Assembly (NCBI GenBank): GCA_040385245.1
Contig: JAZKHT010000011.1
Coordinates: forward strand, 178,216-242,215
Direction: 5' to 3'
Source: JAZKHT01 sp040385245
GTDB taxonomy: Bacteria > Pseudomonadota > Alphaproteobacteria > Rhodobacterales > Rhodobacteraceae
Length of the DNA: 64,000 bases
Below, in pieces: positions 44,504 through 52,681 of the stretch (positions within the stretch are counted from its first letter, which is position 1; each line of letters opens with the position of its first letter). A model generated the notes under the pieces. It was not told the origin of the DNA. It saw only the letters and a list, made by a program, of their open reading frames with translations, and did not search any database. The translations under genes and the position numbers were made by a program.

Positions 44504-46201
44504 ATGAAAAGTTTTATCCGTTCGGAAAGTGGTTATGCGCTGGTTCTGACGCTGCTGTTCTTGCCGGTGTTCATCGGGATCGGGCTGTTGGTGATCGATC
44601 TGGGGCGCGGCAACAATGCGCATAGCGACCATCAGGCCGCTGCCGATGCACTGGCACTGGCGGGCGCGCGCGAATTGGATGGTGGCACCGATGCCATCGA
44701 CCGGGCCAAGATTGCCATGGCCGAACTGGACAACTCGGTCAGCTTTCTGGGCCTGACCGGGGCCGAAAGCTGGATCAACCTGAAATATGCCGACGATCCG
44801 GCGAACCCGTTCAACGTGATCTTTCTGGACGACATCCCCGCATCCGACGACACGCCGATCGACCAGACTTGGGTCAACGCCCACGCCACGAACGACGGGA
44901 CAGAGGCGGAGTTCGTCTATGTCTATTCGCAGGCGGCAAATCTGCGCACCTTTTTCTTCAACCCGGTCACCCGTGCGAATGCCAGCATCCCCATCGCGGC
45001 GGATGCGGTGGCGACCTTCAGCCGCGCCGCCTGTGATGTGACGCCGCTGTTCATGTGCAACCCGTTCGAAGGGGATGCGACCGTCGGCTCAGACCTTCAG
45101 GTTGCCTTTGCGCAGGGCAAACTGCACGGGCGATTGATCCAGTTGCGGCCAAAGGGCAGCAACACCGCCTTCCCGGGCAATTTCGGCTTTCTCAGCACGC
45201 CTGCCGACAGCAACGGCAATGCGAACGCCAGTGCTGCGGCCATCCGCAGCTACTTTGCCGGCGAATACAATCCGTCCTGCTATGCCGCCGAAACGGTGAC
45301 GACCAAGCCCGGCAAGGCGGTGTCGATCAATCAGGGCATCAATGTCCGCTTTGACATCTATAATGGCCCTTACAGCAACAAGTCGGCGGTCTATCCGCCC
45401 GCGCAGAATGTGCGCAAAGGCTTTATCGCGGCAAACGACTGCACACCTGGCCCCGGCGGTGGTGGCGGGGGTGGAAATGCTGGGACGGAAAAGCAAGCAC
45501 CCTGTACCACATGGGAATATGACGGCAGCGATATCAATGACTGGGCGCTGGGTTTTCCGCAGAACACAACGACAGTGCCACCGGGTGGAACGGGTGCGGC
45601 ACCGGGGTCCTACATCGGCGCGAACGGCTGGGATCTGCGCACCTATTGGGCGGTGAACCATCCCGGCACGCCGCTGACGGCGCAGATCGTCAACGACATC
45701 GGCACGCAGTTCCCGGATGCGCAATCTCCGGGCGCGCGGTGGTCTGCCACGGACGCGGCGGCTCTTGGTATCCCGGTCGGGGGCATGCCATCCCGGTACG
45801 AGGTTTACCGTTATGAGATTGACAGTCTGGACAGTGAAATTGTCGGCGACTTGTTGACGGACAAATCAGTGGGCGACCTGACCCGGCCCGTTGCTCAGCG
45901 CGGATCAACGCAAGAAAGGGCAGCACCCATCGTTGGCACCGCCGATGCCGCCGCTGAAAAGGACCGACGGATCATCTTTGTGGCCATTATCGACTGTCAG
46001 GCGAATGGCGGGGCATCGGGCAGCACGACGTTCCCGGTCAATTCCTTTGCCAGTGCCTTTATGGTGAACCCGTCGATCAACGATCCAAGCGACAGCGAGG
46101 TCGACAACACCATCGACCTTGAGATCACCGATATCACCGGCAACGGCGGCAATGGCACGCTGGACACCTTTGTCCGGGACGAGGCGATGCTGGTTCGGTG
46201 A
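44504..46201 (+). CDS. tadG: TadG-type pilus assembly protein
   Basis: 565-residue Tad protein. N-terminal TadG/Flp-like hydrophobic helix ('SESGYALVLTLLFLPVFIGIGLLVIDLGRG') followed by 'NAHSDHQAAADALALAGARELDGG', the Tad_N signature. The rest is extracytoplasmic, with an interrupting stretch of consecutive glycines near residue 321 in 'GPGGGGGGGNAG' and a C-terminal segment 'IIFVAIIDCQANG'. I see no von Willebrand MIDAS motif. It sits between cpaA and flp, an atypical place (TadG is usually near the end of the locus). Confidence 0.8.
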   Translation: MKSFIRSESGYALVLTLLFLPVFIGIGLLVIDLGRGNNAHSDHQAAADALALAGARELDGGTDAIDRAKIAMAELDNSVSFLGLTGAESWINLKYADDPANPFNVIFLDDIPASDDTPIDQTWVNAHATNDGTEAEFVYVYSQAANLRTFFFNPVTRANASIPIAADAVATFSRAACDVTPLFMCNPFEGDATVGSDLQVAFAQGKLHGRLIQLRPKGSNTAFPGNFGFLSTPADSNGNANASAAAIRSYFAGEYNPSCYAAETVTTKPGKAVSINQGINVRFDIYNGPYSNKSAVYPPAQNVRKGFIAANDCTPGPGGGGGGGNAGTEKQAPCTTWEYDGSDINDWALGFPQNTTTVPPGGTGAAPGSYIGANGWDLRTYWAVNHPGTPLTAQIVNDIGTQFPDAQSPGARWSATDAAALGIPVGGMPSRYEVYRYEIDSLDSEIVGDLLTDKSVGDLTRPVAQRGSTQERAAPIVGTADAAAEKDRRIIFVAIIDCQANGGASGSTTFPVNSFASAFMVNPSINDPSDSEVDNTIDLEITDITGNGGNGTLDTFVRDEAMLVR

Positions 46202-46546
46202 CGAACCGGGGCGGATTTGTGGCGGAATGCACGGTTTCGCCACAGTGTTTTCCGAATCAATGTGGCGGAAACGGGGCAGCAAAGCGCGCTTTGATTCGCA
46301 GGTTTGAACCTTTCAAAGCACACGTCAGGGTTGATCCGGTACGGTTACGGGAAACATTCGTGTCGATGGTGCGACGTTTGATATCGTAATCTTAACCTTT
46401 ATTAACGTTTTCTTGACCGAACTATGTGAACGGATGCAGAAAGGGGTCACGGAAACTGTGGCGACACTGCGGCGGTTCCCGGAGCAAAACAAGGCAGCGG
46501 CGCTGTTGTGGGGGCAGAGCCAAAATTCATTAGATGGAGTTCCCAG
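46202..46546 (+). promoter_or_regulatory. flp leader and promoter region with alternative hairpins
   Basis: Non-coding 345-base gap before flp. It has two direct copies of TGTGGCGGAA (46218-46227 and 46261-46270) flanking GTTTCGCCACA (46234-46244), which can pair with either, giving two exclusive hairpins just past the tadG stop (terminator or switch). Downstream is an AT-rich stretch with TTAACCTTTATTAAC (46392-46406) resembling a CtrA box but with a 6-base spacer. TTGACC (46413-46418) follows and may be the -35 of the flp promoter. Confidence 0.5.
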
Positions 46547-46753
46547 ATGATCAACTTCCTCCGTTCCCAGGTTTCCCGTTTCAGCAAAGACGAAAACGGC
46601 CTGGCCTTGACTGAATACCTCATCCTGCTTGGCCTGCTGACCGCCGGCGTGATCGCCGCCGTCCTGCTGATGGGCGAAAGCTTGGGCACTGCGTGGGGTA
46701 CTTGGGGTTCTTGGTTCCAGAGCAACACAACAAACCTCAGCTCGCCTTCCTGA
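46547..46753 (+). CDS. flp: Flp family type IVb pilin
   Basis: 68-residue prepilin, the major subunit of the Flp fibre. Prepilin cleavage site in 'KDENGLALTEYLILLGLLTAG' (expected between G and L; Glu at +5 in 'LALTEY'), followed by a 25-residue hydrophobic helix and a short tail rich in Ser/Thr/Asn, which could be modified. It stands alone between its own leader and a strong terminator, consistent with high monocistronic expression. Confidence 0.93.
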   Translation: MINFLRSQVSRFSKDENGLALTEYLILLGLLTAGVIAAVLLMGESLGTAWGTWGSWFQSNTTNLSSPS

Positions 46754-46788
46754 CCGAGCTCAGCTCTCTGGTGCCTAAGCAGAAAAAG

Positions 46789-46822
46789 CCGATCCCATTT
46801 GAGCATGGGGTCGGATTTTTTT
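46789..46822 (+). terminator. Rho-independent terminator after flp
   Basis: CCGATCCCAT / ATGGGGTCGG stem (one G-U pair), loop TTGAGC, followed by a run of seven T. Very typical intrinsic terminator, 36 bases after the flp stop. Confidence 0.9.
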
Positions 46823-46963
46823 AATAGATAGCCCCAATTGATTGGCAAAGGCGTTGTAGGATTGCCGCAATAATTCATAAAAGTTAATATCGCCCTACTT
46901 GTGCCCGACTGCCTTTGCTATGGTTGCCTTGGGGCAAGTTCAGGAAAAGACAGGTACACGCGG

Positions 46964-48046
46964 ATGCGGGCTTCGACATTTATTGGCTTGGCGGTTGCAC
47001 TGATCCTTGCAGGCATTGCCGTCTTTGGCATGCGCACCTGGATGGAGGCGCAGCGCATTGCGATTGTTCAGCAAACTGCGCAAACTGAAGCAAGTGCCAC
47101 GAAGAACTACGTCGTGGTGGCAAAGGTTCCCTTGGGCTTTGGCGCCCGAATCACTGCCGACAATGTCGAACTGCTGGAATGGGCCAGCGACCGCGTCCCG
47201 CCAGAGGCTTTTACAGACCTTGCATCCGTGGTTGGCACCGGCGATGATACGGCGCGATATGTGCTGTCATCTGTCGCTCAAGGCGAACTGCTGCTGCCCG
47301 GCAAGCTGACGACACCGGGACAACGGGCCAAACTGTCCACCGCCCTGTCGCCGGGGATGAAGGCAATCTCGATCCGGGTCAGCGATATTTCCGGTGTGGC
47401 GGGTTTTGTGCTGCCGGGCGACCGGGTTGACGTGATGCTGACCCGCAGCGACGGCACCCAAACCTTTGTCGACATCCTGATGCAGGGTCTGCGCGTCATC
47501 GCCATCGACCAGACCGCCGACGACCGCAAGGATCAGCCCAGCGTTGTGCGCACAGTGACGTTCGAGGTGACCACCGAACAGGCGCAAAAGCTGACATTGG
47601 CGGCGACTGTCGGCACCCTGTCGCTGGCGCTGCGCAATGTCGCCTCGTCCGACGTCGAAGATTTCGACCGCGTGACGGTGATTGACCTGAACGACACCGA
47701 AAGCGCGCTGCGCGAAAAGGAATTGGCCGACGCCAAAGCCGCCGCCGAAGCCGCCCGCGCCGAACGTGATGCCCAGCTTGCCGCCGCACAGGCAGCGCTT
47801 GAGGCGGCGAAGAACGAAAAAGACACCGCCTCTGCCGAAGCGATGGCCCGTCTGGCCGCATTGGAGGCAGAGCTGCAAGCCCTGCGCACCCAGCAGGCCC
47901 AACCCGTGGCCGTGGCAGCCCCCCCCGTCGCAGCAGCGCCCGTGGTCGAAGCGCCGGTCGAGAATGACTTTACCAACGTGGGCGTCGTCCGGGGCGGACG
48001 TCGCGATGAATACCGTGTCCTGACCTTTCTGGGTCTGGGTGAATAA
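46964..48046 (+). CDS. cpaB: Flp pilus assembly protein CpaB/RcpC
   Basis: 360-residue periplasmic protein anchored by one N-terminal helix ('FIGLAVALILAGIAVFGM'). SAF-like domain 'FGARITADNVELLEWASDRVP' and RcpC core 'MKAISIRVSDISGVAGFVLPGDRVDVMLTR'. A coiled coil of Ala/Glu/Lys repeats ('KAAAEAARAERDAQLAAAQAALEAAK', about 255-315) precedes a Pro/Ala linker. CpaB helps gate the secretin and stabilises the pilus channel. Confidence 0.92.
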   Translation: MRASTFIGLAVALILAGIAVFGMRTWMEAQRIAIVQQTAQTEASATKNYVVVAKVPLGFGARITADNVELLEWASDRVPPEAFTDLASVVGTGDDTARYVLSSVAQGELLLPGKLTTPGQRAKLSTALSPGMKAISIRVSDISGVAGFVLPGDRVDVMLTRSDGTQTFVDILMQGLRVIAIDQTADDRKDQPSVVRTVTFEVTTEQAQKLTLAATVGTLSLALRNVASSDVEDFDRVTVIDLNDTESALREKELADAKAAAEAARAERDAQLAAAQAALEAAKNEKDTASAEAMARLAALEAELQALRTQQAQPVAVAAPPVAAAPVVEAPVENDFTNVGVVRGGRRDEYRVLTFLGLGE

Positions 48047-48110
48047 ACCTGATGAACCATTAAACGCGCCCTGACGGTGTCGGGCGGCAAAAAAGCGAAT
48101 GGGTCGAGCA

Positions 48111-49544
48111 ATGAAGACGATAACAAAACGCTCGCTGACAGGGATGGCAGCCGCTTTCAGGATAGCGGCCTTTGTCATGCTTGCGGCAGTTGCAACGACA
48201 GGGACAGTGTCGGCGCAGGACAGATTTGTCGTACTGGGACAGGCTGGAAGGGTCGAACCGGTTGAAATCACCCCCGGTTTCACCATGACGATCGAGGTGG
48301 ACAAACCCTATGTCGATCTGGTCGTCGGCAACCCCGGCGTTGCAGACGTGTTTCCGCTGACCAATCGTTCGGTCTACATTCAGGGCAACGCGCCGGGTGC
48401 GACCAACGTCACGCTGTACGGGGCCAGCAAGGAACTGCTGGGCACCATCATCGTGCAGGTGCGCGTCGACTTTGGCGAATTGCAGGATGCGATCAACAAC
48501 GCCGTCCCCAGCGCCAACGTGCAGGTGACGAACGTTAACAACCGCATCCGCCTGTCGGGCGAGGTGCGCGACAACGTTGATCTAGGCCGCATCCTTGATA
48601 TCGCCAAGCAATACGCCGCCGCCGAAGATCAGGTCGTGAATGCGATCCGCGTTACAGATCCGCAGCAGGTGCAACTTGATGTCCGCATCCTTGAGGTCAG
48701 CCGGACCGCAGGGCGGGAGCTGGGTGTCGAGATGACCGCCTACAACGATGGCGTTCAGCGGGCCACGACGCGCGGATCGGCCTCGGGCAACGTGCCGTTC
48801 GGCAGCTTTGTCGGCAACCTTTTGTCGATTGCGGGCACCGATATCGACGTGGTCATCAACACGCTTGAGGCAAAGGGCCTGGCCCGCCGTCTGGCGAACC
48901 CGACACTGATCACATCGAACGGGATCGAGGCGAACTTTACCGTCGGCGGTGAAGTGCCGATCTCCACCGTGGTTCAGGGCGAGAACGGGTCGACCGCAGC
49001 CGAGACCACCTACCGCGAATACGGTGTGCGCCTGACCTTCCGCCCAGTGGTGCTGGACAATTCGATGATCAGCCTGCGCGTGCAACCCGAAGTCAGCGAT
49101 GTCGACACATCACTGAACGTGAACGGTCAGCCTGCCTTTATCTCGCGCAAGGCCGATACCACGGTGTCGTTGCGGGACGGCCAAAGCTTTGCCATCGCCG
49201 GGCTTTTGCAGGTGGATAACGAGCGGAACCTGAAACAGGTCCCATGGTTGGGTCAGGTTCCGGTCTTGGGCACGTTGTTCCGGTCCACCGCGTTCCAGAA
49301 ACAGGAAACCGATCTGGTCATTCTGGTGACGCCGCGCCTTGTCAGCCCCGCCTCTCCGGGCAAGCCGCTGGTCACACCGCTGGACACCACCCGGTCGTCC
49401 AACGACGTGGAGCTGTTCCTGATGGGCATGCTTGAGGTCGATCGCGACATGATAAAGGCCTTCCGTGATGGCGAAGGCATCGTCGGCCCCTATGGACACA
49501 TGATTGATCTGGAGTTTGGCGATGCGCTCATCACAAAGAAATAA
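48111..49544 (+). CDS. cpaC: Outer-membrane secretin CpaC/RcpA
   Basis: 477-residue type II/III-type secretin subunit forming the outer-membrane pore for the Flp pilus. Signal peptide ends after 'TTGTVSA'. The N-terminal pilus-secretin domain 'VDKPYVDLVVGNPGVADVFPLTNRSVYIQG' and the secretin C domain with 'LANPTLITSNGIEANFTVGGEVPI' and 'VPWLGQVPVLGTLFRSTAFQKQETDLVILVTPRLV' are canonical. An alternative ATG 12 bases upstream (48099) is possible; neither has a strong ribosome-binding site. Confidence 0.93.
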   Translation: MKTITKRSLTGMAAAFRIAAFVMLAAVATTGTVSAQDRFVVLGQAGRVEPVEITPGFTMTIEVDKPYVDLVVGNPGVADVFPLTNRSVYIQGNAPGATNVTLYGASKELLGTIIVQVRVDFGELQDAINNAVPSANVQVTNVNNRIRLSGEVRDNVDLGRILDIAKQYAAAEDQVVNAIRVTDPQQVQLDVRILEVSRTAGRELGVEMTAYNDGVQRATTRGSASGNVPFGSFVGNLLSIAGTDIDVVINTLEAKGLARRLANPTLITSNGIEANFTVGGEVPISTVVQGENGSTAAETTYREYGVRLTFRPVVLDNSMISLRVQPEVSDVDTSLNVNGQPAFISRKADTTVSLRDGQSFAIAGLLQVDNERNLKQVPWLGQVPVLGTLFRSTAFQKQETDLVILVTPRLVSPASPGKPLVTPLDTTRSSNDVELFLMGMLEVDRDMIKAFRDGEGIVGPYGHMIDLEFGDALITKK

Positions 49545-49701
49545 GCGGCTCGTCGCCCTTTGCGCCATCGCGCTGACGCTGTCCGGCTGTGCCGATTACA
49601 TGAGCAGGCGCGATTCCATCACTCTTGGTGTGGGTAATGCGACCGAAGGCAATACGGCGATCCATGTGATCAACCCACAGCCGCCGGCGGCGTTCAATTG
49701 A
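49522..49701 (+). CDS. Tiny lipoprotein of the tad locus
   Basis: 59-residue predicted lipoprotein with lipobox 'LSGC' (Cys24) and a short exported part ending 'GNTAIHVINPQPPAAFN'. Its start lies 23 bases inside cpaC. It occupies the place where other loci carry CpaD/RcpB-type lipoproteins, but it is far shorter and I cannot show homology. Probably an outer-membrane secretin accessory. Confidence 0.75.
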   Translation: MRSSQRNKRLVALCAIALTLSGCADYMSRRDSITLGVGNATEGNTAIHVINPQPPAAFN

Positions 49702-49707
49702 TGGGGG

Positions 49708-49732
49708 ACCGGCACGCAAGGCGCGTGCCGGT
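49708..49732 (+). terminator. Hairpin between tad sub-operons
   Basis: ACCGGCACGC / GCGTGCCGGT perfect 10-base stem, loop AAGGC, 7 bases after the lipoprotein stop, without a clear U-run. It suggests that tadE to tadC are a separate or attenuated unit. Confidence 0.6.
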
Positions 49733-49812
49733 TCCAACAGATTTCAAAGGTGCGACCAATTCGTCGCCGTTGTCAGGCGGACACTTTCCGCCAAACCTAT
49801 AGGCCCCACCTG

Positions 49813-50316
49813 ATGCGCAGTTTCGCGTCACATCTTCAACGATTCAAAGAGTCGACCGGGGGGGCAATTCTGGTCGAGGCGCTGATTGTCGTGCCGGTGG
49901 TGACGATACTTGCCGTCGGGATCCTGGAATTCGGCAATGTGTTCTGGGAACGCCAGCAAATGCAATCGGGTGTGCGCGATGCCGCGCGGTATTGGTCGCG
50001 GTGTAATCGTTCGGATGCTTTTACTAAGGGTAATCCCGCTTGTGACATCGCTACGGCCCGCAACATAGCGTTCTACGGCAATCCAGATGGCACGGGAAAC
50101 CTGCGCGTTCCCGGATGGTCTGATGAGGACGAGTTGAACATCTACTGGGTCCGCGACAATACGATTTTGGCCGCTCAACCAGTGAACCCAACCCGTGATG
50201 ACCTTGTCGTGGTTGATGGAGAATTGGATTATTTTGGCTCGCCACTGTTCGGAATGCTTCAGATTGACCCCATCGTGGTGACCTACCGCCATACCCAACG
50301 GTATATCCAATGGTAG
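49813..50316 (+). CDS. tadE: TadE-like pseudopilin 1
   Basis: 167-residue pseudopilin. N-terminal prepilin-like site 'STGGAILVEALIVVPVVTILAVGILEFGNVFWERQQMQSGVRDAARY' is the TadE signature (Glu at +5, 'EFG' at the helix end). The remainder is an exported domain ending 'DPIVVTYRHTQRYI'. It is cleaved by CpaA by analogy. Confidence 0.88.
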   Translation: MRSFASHLQRFKESTGGAILVEALIVVPVVTILAVGILEFGNVFWERQQMQSGVRDAARYWSRCNRSDAFTKGNPACDIATARNIAFYGNPDGTGNLRVPGWSDEDELNIYWVRDNTILAAQPVNPTRDDLVVVDGELDYFGSPLFGMLQIDPIVVTYRHTQRYIQW

Positions 50317-50321
50317 GCTGG

Positions 50322-50921
50322 ATGCGAAAGCTAAGGCAGGACGAGGAGGGAATTAGCTTTGTCGAGGGGCTGATCGTCTTTCCACTGGTTCTGCTGACCA
50401 TCGTCACGCTGATCGAATTGGGCATGGCGGTCTATCAATGGAACCAGACGACCAAGGCGGTCAATCTGGGGGCGCGCCTGGCCGCCGTTTCCGACCCTGT
50501 TGCCACCAATTACACAACCCTTCTTTCGGCCGATTATGATCCGACAAAAGTTGGCCTGCCTCCTCCCACAACGCCGATTTCCATCGTCTGCACCCTGGGT
50601 GCGGCCAGTTGCAGTGACACCGCGCTGACCCGACTGGTGCGGGGCAGCGACGGCGCGTGCAATTCCAACTTTGGTTCGGGTGTTCCGGGGATGTGCGATC
50701 TGAACCCCGCCATCGGGCCTGCGAATGTGCAGATCACATATTACCGGTCGGGCCTAGGCTATATCGGCCGGCCCGATGGCCCGGTGACTACGGTCACTGT
50801 TCAGGTGCGGAACCTGCAATTCAACTTTTTCCTTCTTGGGGCGCTTCTCGGCCTCAATTCCCTGCCCATCCCTGCGCAACCGGTGACGGTGACCAGCGAA
50901 GATCTGTCGAGCACAAAATGA
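50322..50921 (+). CDS. TadE/TadF-like pseudopilin 2
   Basis: 199-residue second pseudopilin. Signature 'DEEGISFVEGLIVFPLVLLTIVTLIELGMAVYQWNQTTKAVNLGARLAA' with G-I-S-F-V-E at the cleavage site, then an exported domain with two Cys pairs ('CTLGAASC', 'CNSNF...CDLNP') that may form disulphides. The ATG at 50310 overlapping the previous gene is an alternative. TadE and TadF assist pilus assembly. Confidence 0.85.
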   Translation: MRKLRQDEEGISFVEGLIVFPLVLLTIVTLIELGMAVYQWNQTTKAVNLGARLAAVSDPVATNYTTLLSADYDPTKVGLPPPTTPISIVCTLGAASCSDTALTRLVRGSDGACNSNFGSGVPGMCDLNPAIGPANVQITYYRSGLGYIGRPDGPVTTVTVQVRNLQFNFFLLGALLGLNSLPIPAQPVTVTSEDLSSTK

Positions 50922-52102
50922 ACGCACCCGAAAGAGAACCGGCAACCGGTCGCAAGCCCATGCGGAAATACGCGGTCCTTGTCGTTGACACGGGGCAGGG
51001 CGGCTGCGGTGAAATTGTCGAAATGATCTCGCGGACCGGTGACTACCGGCCCGAACGCGTCACCCTGAACGAGGTGACGTCGAACCCGCACTCCTATGCG
51101 CCCGATGTCGTGGTGCTGGACCTTGGCAGCCCCAGCCCCGAAGAGTTGGAGGTGCTGGTCGAAATTCGCGGCAACTATGGCGATGTGCCAATCGTCATCG
51201 TGTCCGAGGCGCTGGATGACGGACAGATGCGCCGTCTGCTAAAGTTGAAGATCCACGACTGGCATCGTAAGCCGCTGGTTTACAATGATTTCCATTCATC
51301 CCTGAACAGCTCCATCCGCAATTCCAAACAGATGAACAACCGTGTCCACGCGGTGATCTCTGCTGTTGGCGGGGCGGGGGGAACGTCGGTCGCCATTTCA
51401 ATTGCAGATATTCTGGCGCGAAAACTGGCCAAGCAAAAGGCGCAGATCGGTCTGTTTGATCTGGATTTCTCTAGCGGGTCCTGCGGGATATTCCTGAACC
51501 TTTCGACCACGCTGAACCTGGACAGCGTGATCAACAATCCCAGCCGGATCGATGCAGAATTTGTCAATCTGATCCAGAAGAAACACACGAACGGCTTTAA
51601 CGTCTATTCGTTCAAACGCCGTGATTTCGTGACGCACCTGAACAGCTATGAAATGGTTCTGCGCCTGCTGGATGCGGTGACGATGGAACACCTGCACACC
51701 ATTCTGGACATCCCCTATTACGAGGTGGACTGGGCGCAGGACGTGTTATCGGCGGTCAACACTGTCACCATCGTGTGCGAACTGAACATCCCGTCGATCA
51801 AGCATACGCTGGATCTTCTGCGCACCATCCGCGAATTGCCGGGCGCGTCAAAGGCGGTCAACGTGCTGATCAACAAGGCCGAAACCGGGCTGTTCGGCCG
51901 GTCGCGGATCAAGCCGTCAAAACTGAAGGAACTGTTCGGCGAAACCCCGTTCCATTTCCTGCCGATAGACAGCGCCCTGTTCTCTGAATCGCTGGACAGG
52001 GGCCTTGTCCCGTCCGAAGTGAACGCGCGTTCGTCATTTGAAAAAGCGCTGCAGAAATATGTCGATCAGGTCGTTCTTGCCGAACGGGTGGTGGCAAAAT
52101 GA
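50918..52102 (+). CDS. cpaE: CpaE-like pilus localisation ATPase
   Basis: 394-residue MinD/ParA-type protein. A receiver-like N domain (about 18-125, lacking a clear phosphoacceptor) precedes the deviant Walker A region 'SAVGGAGGTSVAISIADILA' near residue 147 and 'QIGLFDLDFSSGSC'. CpaE marks the pilus pole and works with CpaF. Start is the ATG overlapping the pseudopilin stop by 4 bases. The usual Lys of Walker A appears replaced, which is common in TadZ/CpaE proteins. Confidence 0.9.
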   Translation: MNAPEREPATGRKPMRKYAVLVVDTGQGGCGEIVEMISRTGDYRPERVTLNEVTSNPHSYAPDVVVLDLGSPSPEELEVLVEIRGNYGDVPIVIVSEALDDGQMRRLLKLKIHDWHRKPLVYNDFHSSLNSSIRNSKQMNNRVHAVISAVGGAGGTSVAISIADILARKLAKQKAQIGLFDLDFSSGSCGIFLNLSTTLNLDSVINNPSRIDAEFVNLIQKKHTNGFNVYSFKRRDFVTHLNSYEMVLRLLDAVTMEHLHTILDIPYYEVDWAQDVLSAVNTVTIVCELNIPSIKHTLDLLRTIRELPGASKAVNVLINKAETGLFGRSRIKPSKLKELFGETPFHFLPIDSALFSESLDRGLVPSEVNARSSFEKALQKYVDQVVLAERVVAK

Positions 52103-52644
52103 TCCGGCGCAGCTTCCTGTTTCTGGCCTTGGGACTGGCGGCACTGCCTGCGGCCGTGCTGGCAGATGTCAAGAACGTGCCACGTGATCACGGGCAAAAG
52201 ACGCGGACCATCGTGCCTTTCGAGACGGCCGAAGGTGCGGGAACAATTATCATTTCGAACACGGACAGGACTTTGCATCTGGTGCTGGGGGGCGGAAAGG
52301 CCGCGCGGTACGACGTCAGCGTCGGGCGTGACGGATTTACCTGGACCGGCACGACCTATGTCGGGCGCAAGGCGAAATGGCCCGAATGGCGGCCACCGAC
52401 GGAAATGAGGCAACGCGACCCGTCGCTTCCCGACATGGTGCCCTCCGGTCCTTATAACCCCTTGGGCGCGCGGGCGATTTATCTTTTCAACGGTGGGGCG
52501 GACACGCTGTATCGCATCCACGGCACCAACAATGCGCCATCGGTCGGGGCCTACGAAACCTCGGGCTGTTTCCGGCTGACCAATGCCGATGTGATGGAAT
52601 TGTTCGAGACGGTGCCCGTCGGCACCAAAGTGATCGTAAAATGA
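52099..52644 (+). CDS. L,D-transpeptidase (YkuD family) inside the tad operon
   Basis: 181-residue secreted YkuD-domain enzyme. Signal peptide to about residue 22 ('LAALPAAVLA'). Active-site residues His141 ('YRIHGTNNAPSVG') and Cys157 ('SGCFRLTN'), in the canonical H-x-S/T-x-G-C-x-R arrangement. L,D-transpeptidases make 3-3 peptidoglycan cross-links or attach proteins to the wall. Lying between cpaE and cpaF with a 4-base overlap to cpaE, it probably shapes the cell wall around the pilus machine. Confidence 0.9.
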   Translation: MIRRSFLFLALGLAALPAAVLADVKNVPRDHGQKTRTIVPFETAEGAGTIIISNTDRTLHLVLGGGKAARYDVSVGRDGFTWTGTTYVGRKAKWPEWRPPTEMRQRDPSLPDMVPSGPYNPLGARAIYLFNGGADTLYRIHGTNNAPSVGAYETSGCFRLTNADVMELFETVPVGTKVIVK

Positions 52645-52681
52645 CCGCAGCCCCCATTTTCGCGTATCGGGAGAGATTGCC

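Noticed and set aside
45472..45490. Run of glycine codons in tadG as a possible frameshift
   Set aside because: The frame remains open and sensible on both sides; it reads as a flexible linker.
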